A stretch of DNA of 64,000 bases from Azolla pinnata (GCA_037176905.1 JBBBWG010027312.1:4133-68132); one strand, 5' to 3'; shown: positions 25,619 through 41,790, counted from the stretch's first letter. Notes: a model not told the origin generated them from the letters alone. Numbers and translations: made by a program.

Positions 25619-28600
25619 ATGGATGCCTCCAATGGCGGAAATTCTTCAGGTCTCGCTCGCACACCGCTCCAGCTTTCCGGAAACTGCTTCATCTTCCTGA
25701 GAACACGGAGGGAAGTGCGCACCTCGCTCCCGAAGCTTGGAAGGAGTCGCCGTTTCTGCGTCAACAATAGACATGACGCTCAAGGAGCGAAGTAAATGAG
25801 CTTGAACCTTGAATTCCTTCAGTCATTGTCAAATTATGCTAGAAACCACTAGTCTCAGGGGGGGGGAAATGGTATATCTTTTGGGATTACCATTCCGTTT
25901 ATCCTCTTGGATTTCTCGGCATAAGGATCTACGTGGACGGAGGTGAGTAGAGAAGGAACATCAAGATTAGTAATGTGTGTGTTTGATTCTCTTAATGCAG
26001 TACATCGAAGAGAGGAAATCAAGCAATTACGCTACAAGAGTCACTGGGGAAATTACTTTTACGCAAGTAAGCATTTGTTCTTTGCTTATTCAATTATTCT
26101 CTGAATAAAAGTTCAAAACCATATAATTTTCTGGTTGTTCACTATCCAGCTCAGTCCTTTCTGGCTTGAATTGCTGTTTAAATTGAAAATTGTTACTATT
26201 TAATCTCTTTTAACATGAAAAGCTTGGAAATTTACTCTCATAACAGTATTGCTTCACTCCATTTGTGATCTTCTAAATGTAGATCTTTTACTAAATGTAG
26301 ATGTAAAGGCCTTGAATATCTTAGTTTTTAATGGAACCTGCCCCAAGCTTTATATCTTTAATGCAAAGTGGAGATTGGAAAAACTGAAAGAGTATAGAAA
26401 TGCTATGTACAAAACTAATGCACAAGGAAATAAATTACTACACATTGATCAACAAATGAAACAGGATATGCTCATCATGACATAATATCAAGATTTTGAA
26501 CTTTTTGTATATTTAAAGACTCTCTCATCAATAGTTTAAGCCGGGCTTAGGAGAAACACTTGAATTGATGGCCTATTAACTTCTTCTTATTAAGGATGTC
26601 AACTCAGGAATGCATTCTATGAGAATGTTACGATCATCCTGGAACAAAGATGACTACTGATATCTTATCTCTGTGTCTTTTGCGTATCTATGAAGGTATA
26701 TGGTGGATGAAAATGATAGACTGATCTATGAAGAAATCAGGACGGAAACTGTCAATTCTTTATCAAACACAGTAGTTTCTCCGCTAGACTTGGTTTCATC
26801 ATCTCAGCTTTCCCAGGCTATTAAGGATTTCTTCTTGCCAACTGATTTTCCAGGTACTCATTTGACCTCCTAATTCTTAAATGCTCTGTCTACTGGAATT
26901 AATTATGGATTGTAGCCTCACATGCAATATTTGAAGTTATCGCTATTTATTTATTTATTTATTGAGCTGCCTTGTTTTTGAAACAGATAGTGTTTCACAT
27001 GACTATTTGCGCTATATGCTTTGGCAGTTTCCTACCAACGTAACAGGATGGACTTGCAGTACGTTAGTAACATCTAGCCTTCTTAAGGTTAATCATGCAG
27101 TTTTTCTGTTTATTCTATTTATCTTCCTATCACTTGGACACACATCTGAATGCATTATCCTCTTTTACATGAGGCAAGGCCGTTGGTGTGGATGCATGGG
27201 CAGGAACTACTATTGCTGCAACAGCAGCCATAAAGTAAGTTAATGAAGTATATCTATAGATGCTCATGTGACCTAGGCTAGGTTTATTTGCTTCATTAGA
27301 AGATCTCTCACCTGGAATCTGAGATGATTTCTTTCGACTGCTAGACGGTGTAGATTTTTCCACATCATTCTGCCTACTTAACTTTGATTTTAGCTGGTGT
27401 CCTCATCAAAACTGCATTACTTGAGAAATTTGTGCCTTCTATGTTAAATTTCAAGGACAATATGGGTGTATTAAAATTAGCCACTAAGTTTGGTTCTGAA
27501 AACCATGTCTATAACTACTTACATTAACTTTCCAGGAATAAATTGATTTATATGTGATTCCAAATTATTTACATTAACCATGTGATTCTGTGGAATCATC
27601 ACATATGTCTAGAAGTTTTCTAATTTCGTTTGCCCTGGTGTAGCTTGTCACCTTTTTTTAGTTCAGGGATTAGATATTCTATAATATTTGATGTGTGAAT
27701 GTGTTTGTAATATGTTACGAGAATTAGAATTGGGCAGGTATTGCAATATCTCTTGAAATGTCATTGCACATGTTTCAACTTGTATCTATTCACTGAATTA
27801 TTAGTTATCAGGGTCACAATTTGAACAGTGTACGGCACTTTGTTAATGCTGTTATAAGATATTTATTAATTTGCATTTGGACCCGCTGTATTGACTTTTA
27901 TCATGTATTTTTGTTTCAACTACATGAAGATGGGTTTCTAAAGATGGCCTAGGAGCACTTGGTCGGCTTTTTATTGGTATACATTAAATTCTTTTTAGGT
28001 CAGCATCTAAGGTGTTTGAGGTACATGCTAGTTTTACGATTAAAGTTTTCATGGCTGTTAGGTGGTCGCTTTGGAAGGGTCTTTGATGATGACCCGAAGC
28101 AATGGAGAATGTATGCTGAATTGATTGGAAGCTTTGGAAGGTTAGCCAAGTCCTGTGAAGTTATTGAAGAAGTTATGTCCATGTTATTGAGCACAATCCT
28201 TTCACCTTCTTCAGCATTTTTGAGCTCCTAACTCCTGTTAAACCTGAGTGGTTTCTCCTTCTTGCTTCACTTGGGCGTCTCACTAAGGTTTAAATTCTTG
28301 ATACTGCCTTCTATAAAGCACTCTCAGTGTATAATAACGCATGACAGGAAAAATCATAAAAATGTTATTCGTCAAACAGGACTCTTAATTGGCTGATTGT
28401 GCTTGCATTCACCAGGCTGTGGGAAGAGGACTGAAAGATCCCTCGTTTAAAGTAATTCAGAATCATTTTTCTGTTTCTGGGAATATGGGAGAAGTTTCTG
28501 CTAAGGTATGCAAACATAGTCTTGTCTAGCTAGGATATTTCCTGTGTATCTGTTTCTGTTTACTGCTCAATGATAATTACAGGAAGAGGTTTGGGCAGTT

Positions 28601-29902
28601 GTAGCTGAACTTCTCGGGATAGCACTTGGTGTGGCATTCTTGGTACGGATTGTTATGGATCTATATCAATCTTTCTATCTCTGTATACACACCCAATAGT
28701 CATTGGGCTGACATATGTTTTTTCTTTTCAGTCTTCACCAGACCTATCAACGTCTTACTCACTACTGGTTTGGTCCTGGGCTTCAATTAGAACTATCCAT
28801 CTTTGGTTCCGCTACCAATCACTTGCATTGCTAGAATTTCCAACAGTATGTTCAAATGAACTATTTTGTTTAATTATAAGTTGTTATCTGCTAACAGTAG
28901 CGAATGAAACACTATTCACCAAGTTTATTGTTGATAGGTTAATTTCAAACGAGCCTTTATCATGGCAAAAATGCATGTCACTTGCTCTTCTGTTCCTGGT
29001 ACATGAACATCTAATTGGTTAAAGACAGTAAGGCTAGTTATTTTGAGAATATCTCAGTGCATTTGTTTGTTCGTAGGGGTGTCTGAATGTAATAACATGG
29101 AGAATATTATTCTGCCGTGGCAATTTTCAAGACCCTATCTCCAATTAGGTTGCTCTTTGGGAGATGCATTAACTGGTGAAATTTTGATGTCTGAGGTATG
29201 CACTTGCCATTTACACATAAACATAGAGTAGTCTTTGAAGGTGAAAATCGGTCTATTGAACGCAGTCTATAAAGTTTTGGTGGTGAATAAAAGATGCCAT
29301 TCATGGTGTACGATTATTACAGAAACCGGATCTCTTTATGTACTGTCCCCTTGTTAGTAGATTGAAGAAATGAAGTATATATGATTGAAGAAATCAAGTA
29401 TAAATTGTAACCTGTCCAACTCTTGAGCAGGTGCAGGCACTTCTTGACTTGTATTCCAATGAATTACATGTGCTTGTGCTGGACTCAACAGAGATGCAAA
29501 AAGTGAACATCAAGGTTCTTTTCAAGGTAACATATCAAGCAGGCCTAAGCAAGATTCTTTCATATATTAGTTCTGAGATATTCTTTTCTTGCCTTTCTGG
29601 AAAAATCTCTGCTTTCCTAGGAAGGAGCAACGAGTGTAACAATTCTACGCTCCATATGGCAAGCAGAATGGATAATGGCAACAATAGAATCGCGAGGAGA
29701 TTTGGTGCCTCAAGAAAGCTCTTCAAAACTGAGTAATCAGATGAGTATATTGGCCGAGAGCCTTAGTGAATTGGGATCCAAGTACAGTGATTTTGTGTGC
29801 AAGATGGAAGAAGGTGGCTGGGAGACATCAAATCTAATTCTTCGGATCCCAATGGATGTACCATATCTTGTTGTTTCCACCCAAGGCCATCAGATGCAAT
29901 GA
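25619..29902 (+). CDS. RUS4: Root UV-B sensitive (RUS) family protein, DUF647, RUS4-like
   Basis: Fifteen exons: 25619-25791, 26001-26066, 26696-26853, 26987-27087, 27179-27234, 27930-27976, 28062-28140, 28215-28287, 28416-28505, 28583-28642, 28732-28845, 28938-28998, 29077-29195, 29431-29526, 29621-29902. All are GT-AG with consistent phases, and the product is 524 aa. The DUF647 core spans about residues 130-400. Hallmarks are FFLPTDFPDSVSHDYLRYML, WQFPTNVTGW, AVGVDAWAGTTIAATAAIKW, VSKDGLGALGRLFIGGRFG, FDDDPKQWRMYAELIGS, GRGLKDPSFKVIQNHFSVSG and NMGEVSAKEEVW. The C-terminal part has EGATSVTILRSIWQAEW and a final GWETSNLILRIP. The pattern fits the RUS4 branch best, by memory of the family. 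RUS proteins are plant homologues of human RUSF1, with roles in UV-B response, auxin transport or anther development depending on member; biochemistry is unknown. An in-frame ATG at 25439 would add an acidic run. Confidence 0.9.
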
Positions 29903-31754
29903 GAATATCACTTTGAAAGCAACTGTTTTTCCTTCTTGCTTTGCATTCCTTTCACAGAAGCTCCAGCACGTAGTAACTGATTTAAACCACGCATGCACTA
30001 GAACCATGGTACGTACAACCAACTCCCTGTTGTTTTTTGATGCATCACAATCTGGAATTCCAACTGACAAATACTTAGGTCTGAAAGCTGCGCAAAAGCA
30101 TCGTCTGTTTTCTTTAATCTCTGGCCCTACCCAACATCTTTCTCCTGTTCAAACAAAACCTACGCCACAAGCCTTCAAAAGACATACATAAGTTGGACTA
30201 TCAGGAAGATGGTGTACTCTCTGCATCCGCCTGGAGCATTTCAACATATGATCAGCAACCCTGTCTTGGACATATCCAGTGAGGAAACTTCTTCAAGCAG
30301 ACATCATCACGTACAGAAAGATGGCCAAACATCCTTAAAGTTTTTGTGCAGAGCACCATATTTGGATATACATTTCATCATTGTCATTGCCGAGCACAGG
30401 GTTTTTGTGCAATAGTCCTTGCTTGTATCTATACGCCCAGCTCCATAGCTTGGATGGTCTTCCATCAGACAAAGCTATAAAGCATGCTGATGCCTCATAA
30501 CCATGTTTGTTAATTTTGGTAAATATATCCACCAATAAGATCATTCCAATCAAATGCTTTTCTAACCGGAATTAGTTCTTGTTTAAATCCCTCCTGTGCC
30601 TTATTTTCTTTTGCAATGAGGCACATTTTGCAAAGAGTTGTAGAAGCAGAGTATACGTTTCTTTCTCTCTCAGGTTTCTGTATGTTCTTCCCTTTCCGGC
30701 ATGTGACTTCTGCGAAACCTTAAAAGCCCCAGAAGTATTCAGGGTGGTAGTTTTCCCTGTGATGGAAGAAGCAATCTACTTTTTTAGTATATACAAAGCA
30801 GACAAGAAAGCTTCATATATGGTAGGCTTACCTTGAAAGCTTGGTCTATTATTATACAGAGCAAACGGTGATGCTTCCTGCTTTACTCACCTTGAAAGGA
30901 TCAATCAAAGAACTGCTCTCCCGGAGGACATGGAATCAAAGATATTGTTGGTCCAATCTCTACATCAACAAACATAGGATTAACATGGTATATAACCTGA
31001 AACCCTGCATGAGTCGATGAATTCCTGGTGCTCAGAACATAGGATGGAACCCAAAGTTTGTGATCTTATGCTCAAGGTCAGCAATTTCTGATAACATATT
31101 TTGGTGAATTGTATAAAATGGAATAAGAAGAAGAAGAAGAAGAAGAAGAAAGGCACCAGCATAATTAAATGAATTGGAATGTCGATTGACATGACAAGGT
31201 GTATCATATCTACAGCTGTATTGAGAGATGATCAGATGTGAGAGGGAAAAGGTCAATCAATGAAGAGAAACTGATTACAACTTGAGGATCAAGAGGAAGA
31301 TTGGCTTTCCGGTCGGTGCCTACGTTTACGAAGTTTACAATCTTCCGCTGCTGATCTTCATACCAGCATAGAGTAGTAGATACATAAGAGGAATGAACAG
31401 TGTATGCATAGCAATCTTCATGTTTCATTTTGCCTTCTTTATACTATCTCTGGACAGAGATATACGAAGTCCCTCCCGTCGTTCCCCTCCTTCCCGATTT
31501 AATTCTTTCTCTGCCTCCAAAGAGTAGGTACATTGATATGTGGATCAGACAAAGATGTTATACATTTTTTTACCTCGATGCATCCACCGCCATCTTTTGA
31601 AGAGGAAAATATCAGCACTCGTTTCGATCCCATCATTTCGATTCGCATTTCCAGCAAGCAATCTTTGACGTGGTCTCCACGGCCACATTTTCTGATAGGT
31701 TTTTCAGTCACAATTACCCGGCATTTCAACATCATCGGTGATGTAAAATTGCTT
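29903..31754. other. Convergent intergenic region between RUS4-like gene and receptor kinase
   Basis: Should contain the 3'UTRs of both convergent genes. A (GAA)n tract lies at about 31121-31151. No other feature recognised. Confidence 0.5.
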
Positions 31755-34065
31755 TTAGAGAGATGTGAGTGAACAATGGACGTGACAATTGTCTGCTTCG
31801 AGCATGTGTACCACATGTCCCATTGTTGGCCTTTTCACGGCATCTGGATCTACACACTTCAAGGCCACAAGAAGCGCCTTCTTCAGAGCTCGAGAAGATG
31901 GCTTTTCAGCGAGCCTTTCATCAATCACCTCTTCAAACCTTCGGCTTCCGATCATGGCTTTCATCCAATCGACGAGATTCACCTGCACCAAGTCTCAAAC
32001 ATGGTAAGCCTGTTCTCGCTGGAATTGAGATAGAACTCTTTCCTTCCTTTCTTCATCATGCAAGAGCATGTCGTATGCATCAAACCGTAATTTTCTACAA
32101 CACAAGCAGCATGATCAAGCTAGAAACATTCCATCTTATCTAAAACAAGTCATTGTTTTAGGTAAGGGAGGAAATTAATGAGATGGGCAAATGCTTGTCG
32201 AAGAGGTAATGTATACCCTGCTTCCATGACAGCATCAAATGATTCCAGAGGAAAGAGCAACAAATATGGGCTGTTTCTTTACCTCCCCAGTTGGCCTGCT
32301 ATGATCGACCGGATCTTTTCCTGTGATCACTTCCATCATCAAAACTCCGAAGCTATAAACATCACTCTTTTCTGTTAGTAAACCCGTGCTTACATATTCG
32401 GGCGCAACATACCTAAGAATGGGGGATACAAAGAATAAGCAATGGTTGAGTGCAAGCCATTCACAGATGTTGAGAAGCTTAACAATATAATCGTTATAGA
32501 ACTCACCCAAAAGTGCCCATCACTCTTGTCATTATATAGCTAATCCCAATCCCAAGCAGCTTTGCAAGCCCGAAATCCGAGATCTTGACATTCCAGTTTT
32601 TGTCCAGCAAGATGTTGCTTGATTTCACGTCACGATGCACGACTTTAGGGTCAAGGTCCTCGTGTAGGTATGCCAACCTGGTCATAGGATCCATTCTATA
32701 CATTGTCAACTCAAAGATACAGATCAGCATTATCAGTGTGCAGCTTATGTGTATATCTATATATATATATACCCTTTTGCTGTTTGGAAGATTATCTTCA
32801 TTCGGCTATCCCAAGTGAGAGGATCTCTCTCCCCTAACATCCCATGAAGCCATTGTTGCAAGTTCCCATTGTCAACATACTCATAGACAAGCATTCTGGT
32901 ATTTGGCATCATAATGTAACACCAAGTTAGAACATGTATGTCGGAATACTTTGACTGAAATGCTGAATATATACATATATATAGAGCTTCAGAGATGCAC
33001 AATTTTGCTTTTACCTCTTAGATTCTTCTACACAGTAGCCAAGGAGAAGAACAAGGTTCTTGTGTCGTATGCGACCTATGGTCTCGACTTCTATTCTGAA
33101 CTCTTTTCCAGCTTGACCCCTAACACATATGGGCAACTTCAAAGACTGTCGAATCGATTTTCTTTTCCACACTAAATACAAAATGTAGCTGAACAACATG
33201 AGCCATTTTCTTACCTGTTATTGAGAAGCTTCTTCACCGCTATCATGGAGCCATTACGCAATACTCCCCGATAAACAACTCCATAACCTCCTTTTCCGAT
33301 AATATTGCTGTCGGCAAAGTGATCTGTCGCTATTTCGAGCTCCCGGAGCGTATAGCAATGACCCCATCCTGATAACAAATTCTCTGGAATCCGATCGATA
33401 GAGAAAGTGAAGGCCAAGGGACCACTCGCCGAGAAGCTGTCATTCCTCCTTCCATCGACGTAGACCAGATTCCCTACATCCATTTCTTTATCGACAGGGC
33501 TAATACAAGATGCACCATTGCTCGTACAGCTGTCATCGCGATGATGGCTTTCTTGCCCTTCTCTGTGATGGGCTTTGAAGCATTCTTCCCCATGTTTCTC
33601 ACTATCGTCTGTGTGCCTGGTGGCGTACTGTCTCTCCTTCTGATCACCGCTATGCTTCATAGAATTATCGTTCCCGAGAGGAATGGACTCTCCTTCCACG
33701 ACGGCCTTGAAGCTCCGATCTTTCGCGCATTCGAATCCGAATGTCACGGCCTCATTTTCAGCATCTGTCAACGAATTCCGTCTCAAGAAGTGGTCTCTCA
33801 GCTTGAGATGAGCAGAGGCCTGGCTTCGACGAACAACATCCACTTCTTTTATGTCCTTGAAAACTGCAGTCGACATGCCTGCAGCTGATCGTTCTGATGC
33901 CGACACCTTGACTGATGATTTTCTTAAGAACAACCATAGCATGAGCAGAAGTAGAACAAGGGCAACAAAACCCCCGAAGCCGAGAATGATGGCTGCCCAT
34001 AACCTTAGCCCTAGAATGGAGGTCCTCTCTGACAAAGGGCTGTCGAGAAGCTCGTATCTTGGCAT
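31755..34065 (-). CDS. TAK-type receptor-like Ser/Thr kinase without an ectodomain
   Basis: Six minus-strand exons: 34065-33215, 33119-33015, 32895-32773, 32677-32507, 32412-32283 and 31982-31755. All are GT-AG with agreeing phases, giving 535 aa. A very short N terminus ([12 protein letters not shown]) leads into one membrane helix at about residues 22-47, then a long polar juxtamembrane region. The kinase follows: [11 protein letters not shown] loop near residue 257, AVKK lysine near 277, [11 protein letters not shown] (RD type) near 374, [10 protein letters not shown] near 393, GTFGYVAPEY and [20 protein letters not shown]. This matches Arabidopsis At1g01540/At5g18500-like kinases. The C-terminal tail after HMLEAD is short, so a further small exon may exist. 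The frame is open upstream of 34065 only through a non-ATG codon, so 34065 is the start. A 5'UTR intron is likely (acceptor near 34113, donor at 35483). Confidence 0.9.
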
Positions 34066-34216
34066 CGTAAAAGGCCCCTCCAACCAAAGCTTAATACGTA
34101 GACTTCAATAATAAGCCTGCCCAAATGTCCAAATGAAATCTCGATCAGTACAACAGGATTTAAGCCTGTGCTCACTCCACATGCCTATGATGAAGCCATA
34201 GTCTATTTGCATGTCG

Positions 34217-34860
34217 AGTACGAATGACCATTCTAGATGGTATTTGCGAGAGAGATTTTAGAAGTAGACATGTAGAAATGACATGAATGTAGTCGACTAC
34301 ATGATTGACATAGAGAACAATTTGTCTACCGCATCCAGTATGAATGACCCTTATACGAAAGAGATATTTTTGAAGTAGACATGTAGAAATCACATGAATG
34401 TAACCACATGATTGACAGAACAATTTGTCTACTGAATCCAGTATGAATGACCCTACTAAGAAAGAGAGATTTTTGAAGTAGATATATAGAAATCACATGA
34501 CTGTAACCACATGGTTGACATAGAGAACAATTTTTCTACTGCATCCAGTATGAATGACCCTACTAAGAAAGAGAGATTTTTGAAGTAGATATATAGAAAT
34601 CACATGTCTGTAACCACATGGTTGACATAGAGAACAGTTTTTCTACTGCATCCAGTATGAATGAGCCTTCTAGGAAAAAGATATATTGAAGTAGGCATGT
34701 AGAAATCACATGAAATGTAGCCACATAACTAACATAGATAACAATGTGTCTACTGCATCCAGTATGACTGACCCTTCTAAGAGAAAGAGATACTTTGAAG
34801 TAGGCATGTAGAAATCACATGAACGTAACCACACGATTGACATAACGAACAATTTGTACA
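34217..34860. repeat. Six-copy ~108-bp minisatellite in the kinase 5' region
   Basis: Units start at each 'ccagtatgaatgaccc' (variants at about 34210, 34340, 34440, 34548, 34656 and 34763). Shared parts include 'gaagtagacatgtagaaatc', 'acatgaatgtaaccacatg', 'ttgacatagagaacaattt' and 'tctactgcatccagt'. The two central units are nearly identical and the outer ones more diverged, as expected for growth from the centre. The array probably sits inside a 5'UTR intron of the kinase gene. Confidence 0.88.
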
Positions 34861-35274
34861 TGTACATACAAAACCGACAGATTAGTCGACGATTCATTCG
34901 GAAAATAGGAGTGATTATATGCAGCAGATGAGGATGAGTGTGCGTTCAATATGAAGCAGATAAGAAAGAGTCCGTGTTGATCAGAAAGCACGCAAAAATC
35001 ATGTGAATATAACTCGTCGGAATCCTTGCAACGAGCCATGCCTGAGCTTAGCAACAGTGTATGCATGATTCTGTACACTCAATCGGTGCGCATTGTCTGA
35101 TAAAACAACGATGCATCAAGCTTCTAAGGTTCAACAAGCACACAGCACACGATCGTGAATGTAACATGGAAGATCCAGACTGGACATGTGATGAAACCAT
35201 TGACCAAAAGACGCTGCAAGACCAAGCCGAGCACAGAGACTCCATAGAACCTGTTGATACCAGCACAGCATCAT

Positions 35275-35465
35275 CTCGATGATGCGGCAGCAAACACAAA
35301 TGAAGGCATAGGGTACATACGCAAATGAAGAAGAAGAAGAAGAAGAAGAAGAAGAAGAAGAAGAAGCGCTGCATCATGCTGATGATGCGGCAGCAAACAC
35401 GAATGATTGCATAGAGAGAGCATACGCAAATGAAGAAGAACAAGCAGCAGCAGCAGCAGCAGAAA
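35275..35465. repeat. Duplicated ~105-bp unit with GAA/CAG tract
   Basis: 'gatgatgcggcagcaaacac' occurs at about 35279 and 35380. Each copy is followed by 'aatg...gcata', 'catacgcaaatgaagaagaa' and a trinucleotide run: (GAA)n in the first, (CAG)n plus GAA in the second. Confidence 0.75.
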
Positions 35466-35483
35466 GAAGAAGATGAATCATAC

Positions 35484-35789
35484 CTGGAGCATGTGGGTGT
35501 ATTCAGGGCGATGGATGGGAATGATGAAGAAGGAGGAGGGAGGGGATCGGGGAAGGTTCCATGGATTCTTCCAAGCAGGGAATGGGAATGATCTCCGTCG
35601 TCCTCTGCTTCGACTCGATCAGGGGAGCGACAGAATCACCATCATCATCATCATCATCAGCAGCATCACCACCATATCCTCCCTCCCTCTCGCATCTTGC
35701 TGGGTCAAGCGCGGCACGAGTGCTCATCAATGGAGCGAGCGAGATTGATGAAGGCAAAAGGGAAGTGGATTGTCTCTGTCTCCGTCGCC

Positions 35790-35865
<76 letters not shown>

Positions 35866-35968
35866 CGGTTCCCTCTTGGCCCACCATCGCTGCCTTTCTT
35901 CTCTTCTTCTTCTTCGCTTCTCGCTCTCTGTTTCTGTCTGTGTAAAAACCATCGCCATATCTTCTCCA

Positions 35969-36001
<33 letters not shown>

Positions 36002-36002
36002 G
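35484..36002 (-). promoter_or_regulatory. Probable promoter/5'UTR exon of the receptor kinase, GA-rich
   Basis: On the minus strand a good donor, CTCCAG followed by gtatga, sits at 35484/35483 and could splice to an acceptor just upstream of the start codon at 34065. The zone contains long (GA)n tracts (35787-35861 and 35974-36001, read as CT on plus), typical of plant core promoters and leaders. Inferred from splice signals only. Confidence 0.35.
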
Positions 36003-36014
36003 CCGTCTCTGTGT

Positions 36015-36560
36015 CCTAACATGCACACATGCACACATGCATGCATGCATGTACACATGCATATACACATGCACACACGCATGCATGCACACATGCATAT
36101 ACACATGCATGCACGCATGCCCGCACACATGCATACACACATGCGCACAAGCATACATGCACGCACGCACGCATGCATACACACATGCGCGCATGCATAC
36201 ACATCATATATACACGCATAGGTACATGCATTTGCGCATGCACGCATGCATCCGCGCATGCACGCATCCACGCATAGGTGCATGCGCCGACGCATGCATA
36301 CATCCCACGCGCATCACACGCATGCATACATACATCCCCCACAACCATGCCGACATGCCATGCATACATCCCACACGCATCGCAGGCATGCCCAGCATGC
36401 ATACACACACATGCCCGCATGCATGCACACGCGCACATGATGCATGCGCGCGCGCGCGCATCTATGCATGCGTGCGTGCATGCATGCATAGGCACACGCG
36501 CATACGCATCCCATGCATGCATACACATACATCCACACATGCATACATTACCTGCCAAAT
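36015..36560. repeat. CATGCA/ACACATGC satellite-like repeat
   Basis: About 550 bp of 'atgcatgcacacatgcatac'-type sequence with CGCG and CACG variants. The Cys/His/Met-rich frames on both strands come from this period and are not genes. Confidence 0.9.
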
Positions 36561-36570
36561 GAATGAGATG

Positions 36571-36690
36571 TATCTTCTCTCTCTCTCTCTCTCTCTCTCT
36601 ACATTAGTGCCTTGTGAATCTTCTCTCCCTCTCCGAATTGAATGCTAGAGGGAGAGAGAGATCTAGAGAGAGAAGTGTGCGATTATGCTT

Positions 36691-36722
<32 letters not shown>

Positions 36723-36814
36723 AGAGAGATGATGCATGGAGGTGTGATGATAGGAACGTGGCGGGGTGTGTATGTATGTATGTGTGCGTGTGTGCATGTT
36801 ATGCTATGATTTTG

Positions 36815-36846
<32 letters not shown>
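36571..36846. repeat. CT, GA and GT dinucleotide microsatellites
   Basis: (CT)n at about 36578-36600, (GA)n with 'gatctagagaga' at about 36650-36730, and (GT)n at about 36817-36845. Confidence 0.85.
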
Positions 36847-36850
<4 letters not shown>

Positions 36851-36896
36851 CATGTGTATTTGGATATGCAGATGGCAGTGTGTATGCTGGTGTGTA

Positions 36897-37110
36897 CAGG
36901 GTTTGGGTTTTAAGGTCTTGGGTTCAAGGGTTAGGGTTTTGGGTTTAAGGTTTAAGGTTCAGGGTTTTGGGTTTTGGGTTTAAGGTTTAAGGTTCAGGGT
37001 TTTGGGTTTTGGGTTTAGGATTAGGGTTTAAGATTTAGGTTTAGGGTTTAAGATTTAGGTTTAGGGTTTAAGATTTAGGTTTAGGGTTTGGGGTTTAGGT
37101 TGTGTGGGGT
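36897..37110. repeat. TTTAGGG-type telomere-like array
   Basis: 'gggtttaaggtttaaggttc' and 'agatttaggtttagggttt' units repeat in blocks. TTTAGGG is on the plus strand. Degenerate. Confidence 0.85.
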
Positions 37111-37167
37111 TTAGGATGCTTCCTTCAAGCCGAGTCTTCTCGTTAGCAATTTCCAAACAAATCCAGA

Positions 37168-37285
37168 CGACTACCACCATCGTCATCATCACCACCACCA
37201 CCACCATCATCATGAACACCACCATCGTCATCATCACCACCACCACCACCATCATCATGAACACCACGATCGTCATCATTTGACA
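37168..37285. repeat. 51-bp CAC/CAT minisatellite, two copies
   Basis: 'accaccatcgtcatcatc' followed by (ACC)n, 'atcatcatgaac' is duplicated in tandem with almost no change. Confidence 0.8.
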
Positions 37286-38388
37286 CCATCATCGCCGTCG
37301 TCATATCCCTGATTCCATGATCAGCATCATCAGATAGCTGACTTTTGCAGGCATACCTACCGAATGTTCATGCGTGTATGCATTGCAATGTAGATATATA
37401 TGTATTCCTGACTGTAAAGGGCAGCAGCCCCCACAAGGAAGGAAGCTTAGCTGGCTCTAGCTCACAGCTCTCCGACACACATTCGTACCACCGCCAAACA
37501 GGAAGAAGAAGAAAGAAGAAGAAGAAAGATCCAAAGGATCCAATAGAAGGGGGTTAAGCAAAGTGAATCAGTCATCGAGTAACCCCATCTTTGGTGGGTC
37601 TGAGCAAATGGCTGGATCGATGCAGATGCCATACCTCTTATCAAGTCTCTACAGGACAATCTTTATTTATACAACCATTCAATGAGAGCTTGTTATCAGT
37701 TGCCATATCTCTTATCAAAACTCTCCATCTCAAGCTTCATTCATACAACCATTCAATGAGAGCTTGTTATGCACGACGAGGATTGTAGACGCACGAGGAT
37801 ATCTGAGATTCTACTACATGTTTACTCAAGTCTATAGATGAGCATATTCCAAGTCGGGAGACAGACGTCGTGATAAGATTAGCGTTTGTTCATCCATCGA
37901 TTCATTTGCAAAGATATATAACCAAAACAAACAAAATCAGGCTTGTTCATGTTGACCAGCAAGCCCTGCCTTTCTTTATGCTTCTCTGCCGATCTTACAC
38001 GTATTTAGTATACACACCCACACACACACATTGTCCCTTTGACACATACATCACATCTATAAAGAGCTACAAGATATGATTGTGGCCTTTGAAGCAAAGT
38101 TAATAGCAGTCTGTCGGGGAGTACAAAAGTACTGCAGCGACATTCGCTAGGGGTTTGAGAATTGGATCATAAATTGAAATTTGACATAACAAAAACCGCT
38201 GTTGACAAATGATTCCACCAGATTTGGTGGACAGCAAACTGCATACATACCATGATTATGACCATGAGAAATAAAGCACCGACATCAACTCTAGTAGAAT
38301 GCTGATAACAAATACCTGGCTAATGCAGCAAATTTCATTAATGAAATTCCACTAGATTTGAACATTTTGATTGTAGCATCATTCGACT
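37286..38388. other. Intergenic DNA, no gene recognised
   Basis: Near 37675-37770 the phrase 'acaaccattcaatgagagc' followed by 'ttgttat' occurs twice, a small tandem duplication. Otherwise no supported feature. Confidence 0.4.
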
Positions 38389-38515
38389 GGGGGGGGGGGG
38401 GGGGGGAAGTGTAACCGGGAATGATTTTCCCCCAACCTTAAACCTATTTACCATCCCACCTTCCCCCCACCTCCAATTTNNNNNNNNNNGGGAAGTGGAA
38501 CTAGGAATGAGTTTA
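38389..38515. other. G-homopolymer and 10-N gap
   Basis: An 18-G run (38389-38406) is followed by 'gaagtgtaaccgggaatga'. After C-rich sequence and 10 N (38480-38489) comes a similar 'gaagtggaactaggaatga'. The short gap therefore lies inside a repeat that could not be assembled cleanly. Confidence 0.9.
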
Positions 38516-38928
38516 ACAAAAAATGAAACCGATTGAATAGATAAACTTCTCAGCAATGCAGATGGTCTTACTTGATAATAATGAAATGGCGTTTCATATC
38601 ATTATAATCAAGGAAAAACATCTCCACGGCTAAAAATATCAACACTGGTTAGTTATGATGGCAATAATGCAGACTTATAATTCTGTTAAGACAATGCCTG
38701 CCATCAATGTACACCTTTCTGATAACCACAAGCTAGATTCAATACAAAAACTGATAACATTTTGAATAAATGCTTAGCAAATCCAGTCCTCATGAGTTTC
38801 GGATGAAACAGAACAGAAAATTAAAAAAGAAAAAGTCAGCTAGTCTCTTGATACATTACCTCCTCTTTCGACAATAGCAGCAGATAAGATAAGCCTCCAT
38901 GAACTGTTAAAACAAATTCTAGAACATC

Positions 38929-41789
<2,861 letters not shown>

Positions 41790-41790
41790 C

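Noticed and set aside
34217-34860. CRISPR-like direct repeats
   Set aside because: Eukaryotic context, whole units of about 108 bp conserved without unique spacers; a minisatellite.
36016-36648. Cys/His/Met-rich frames that could look like zinc-binding proteins
   Set aside because: CATGCA repeat translated in six frames; no spacing typical of zinc fingers beyond the period.
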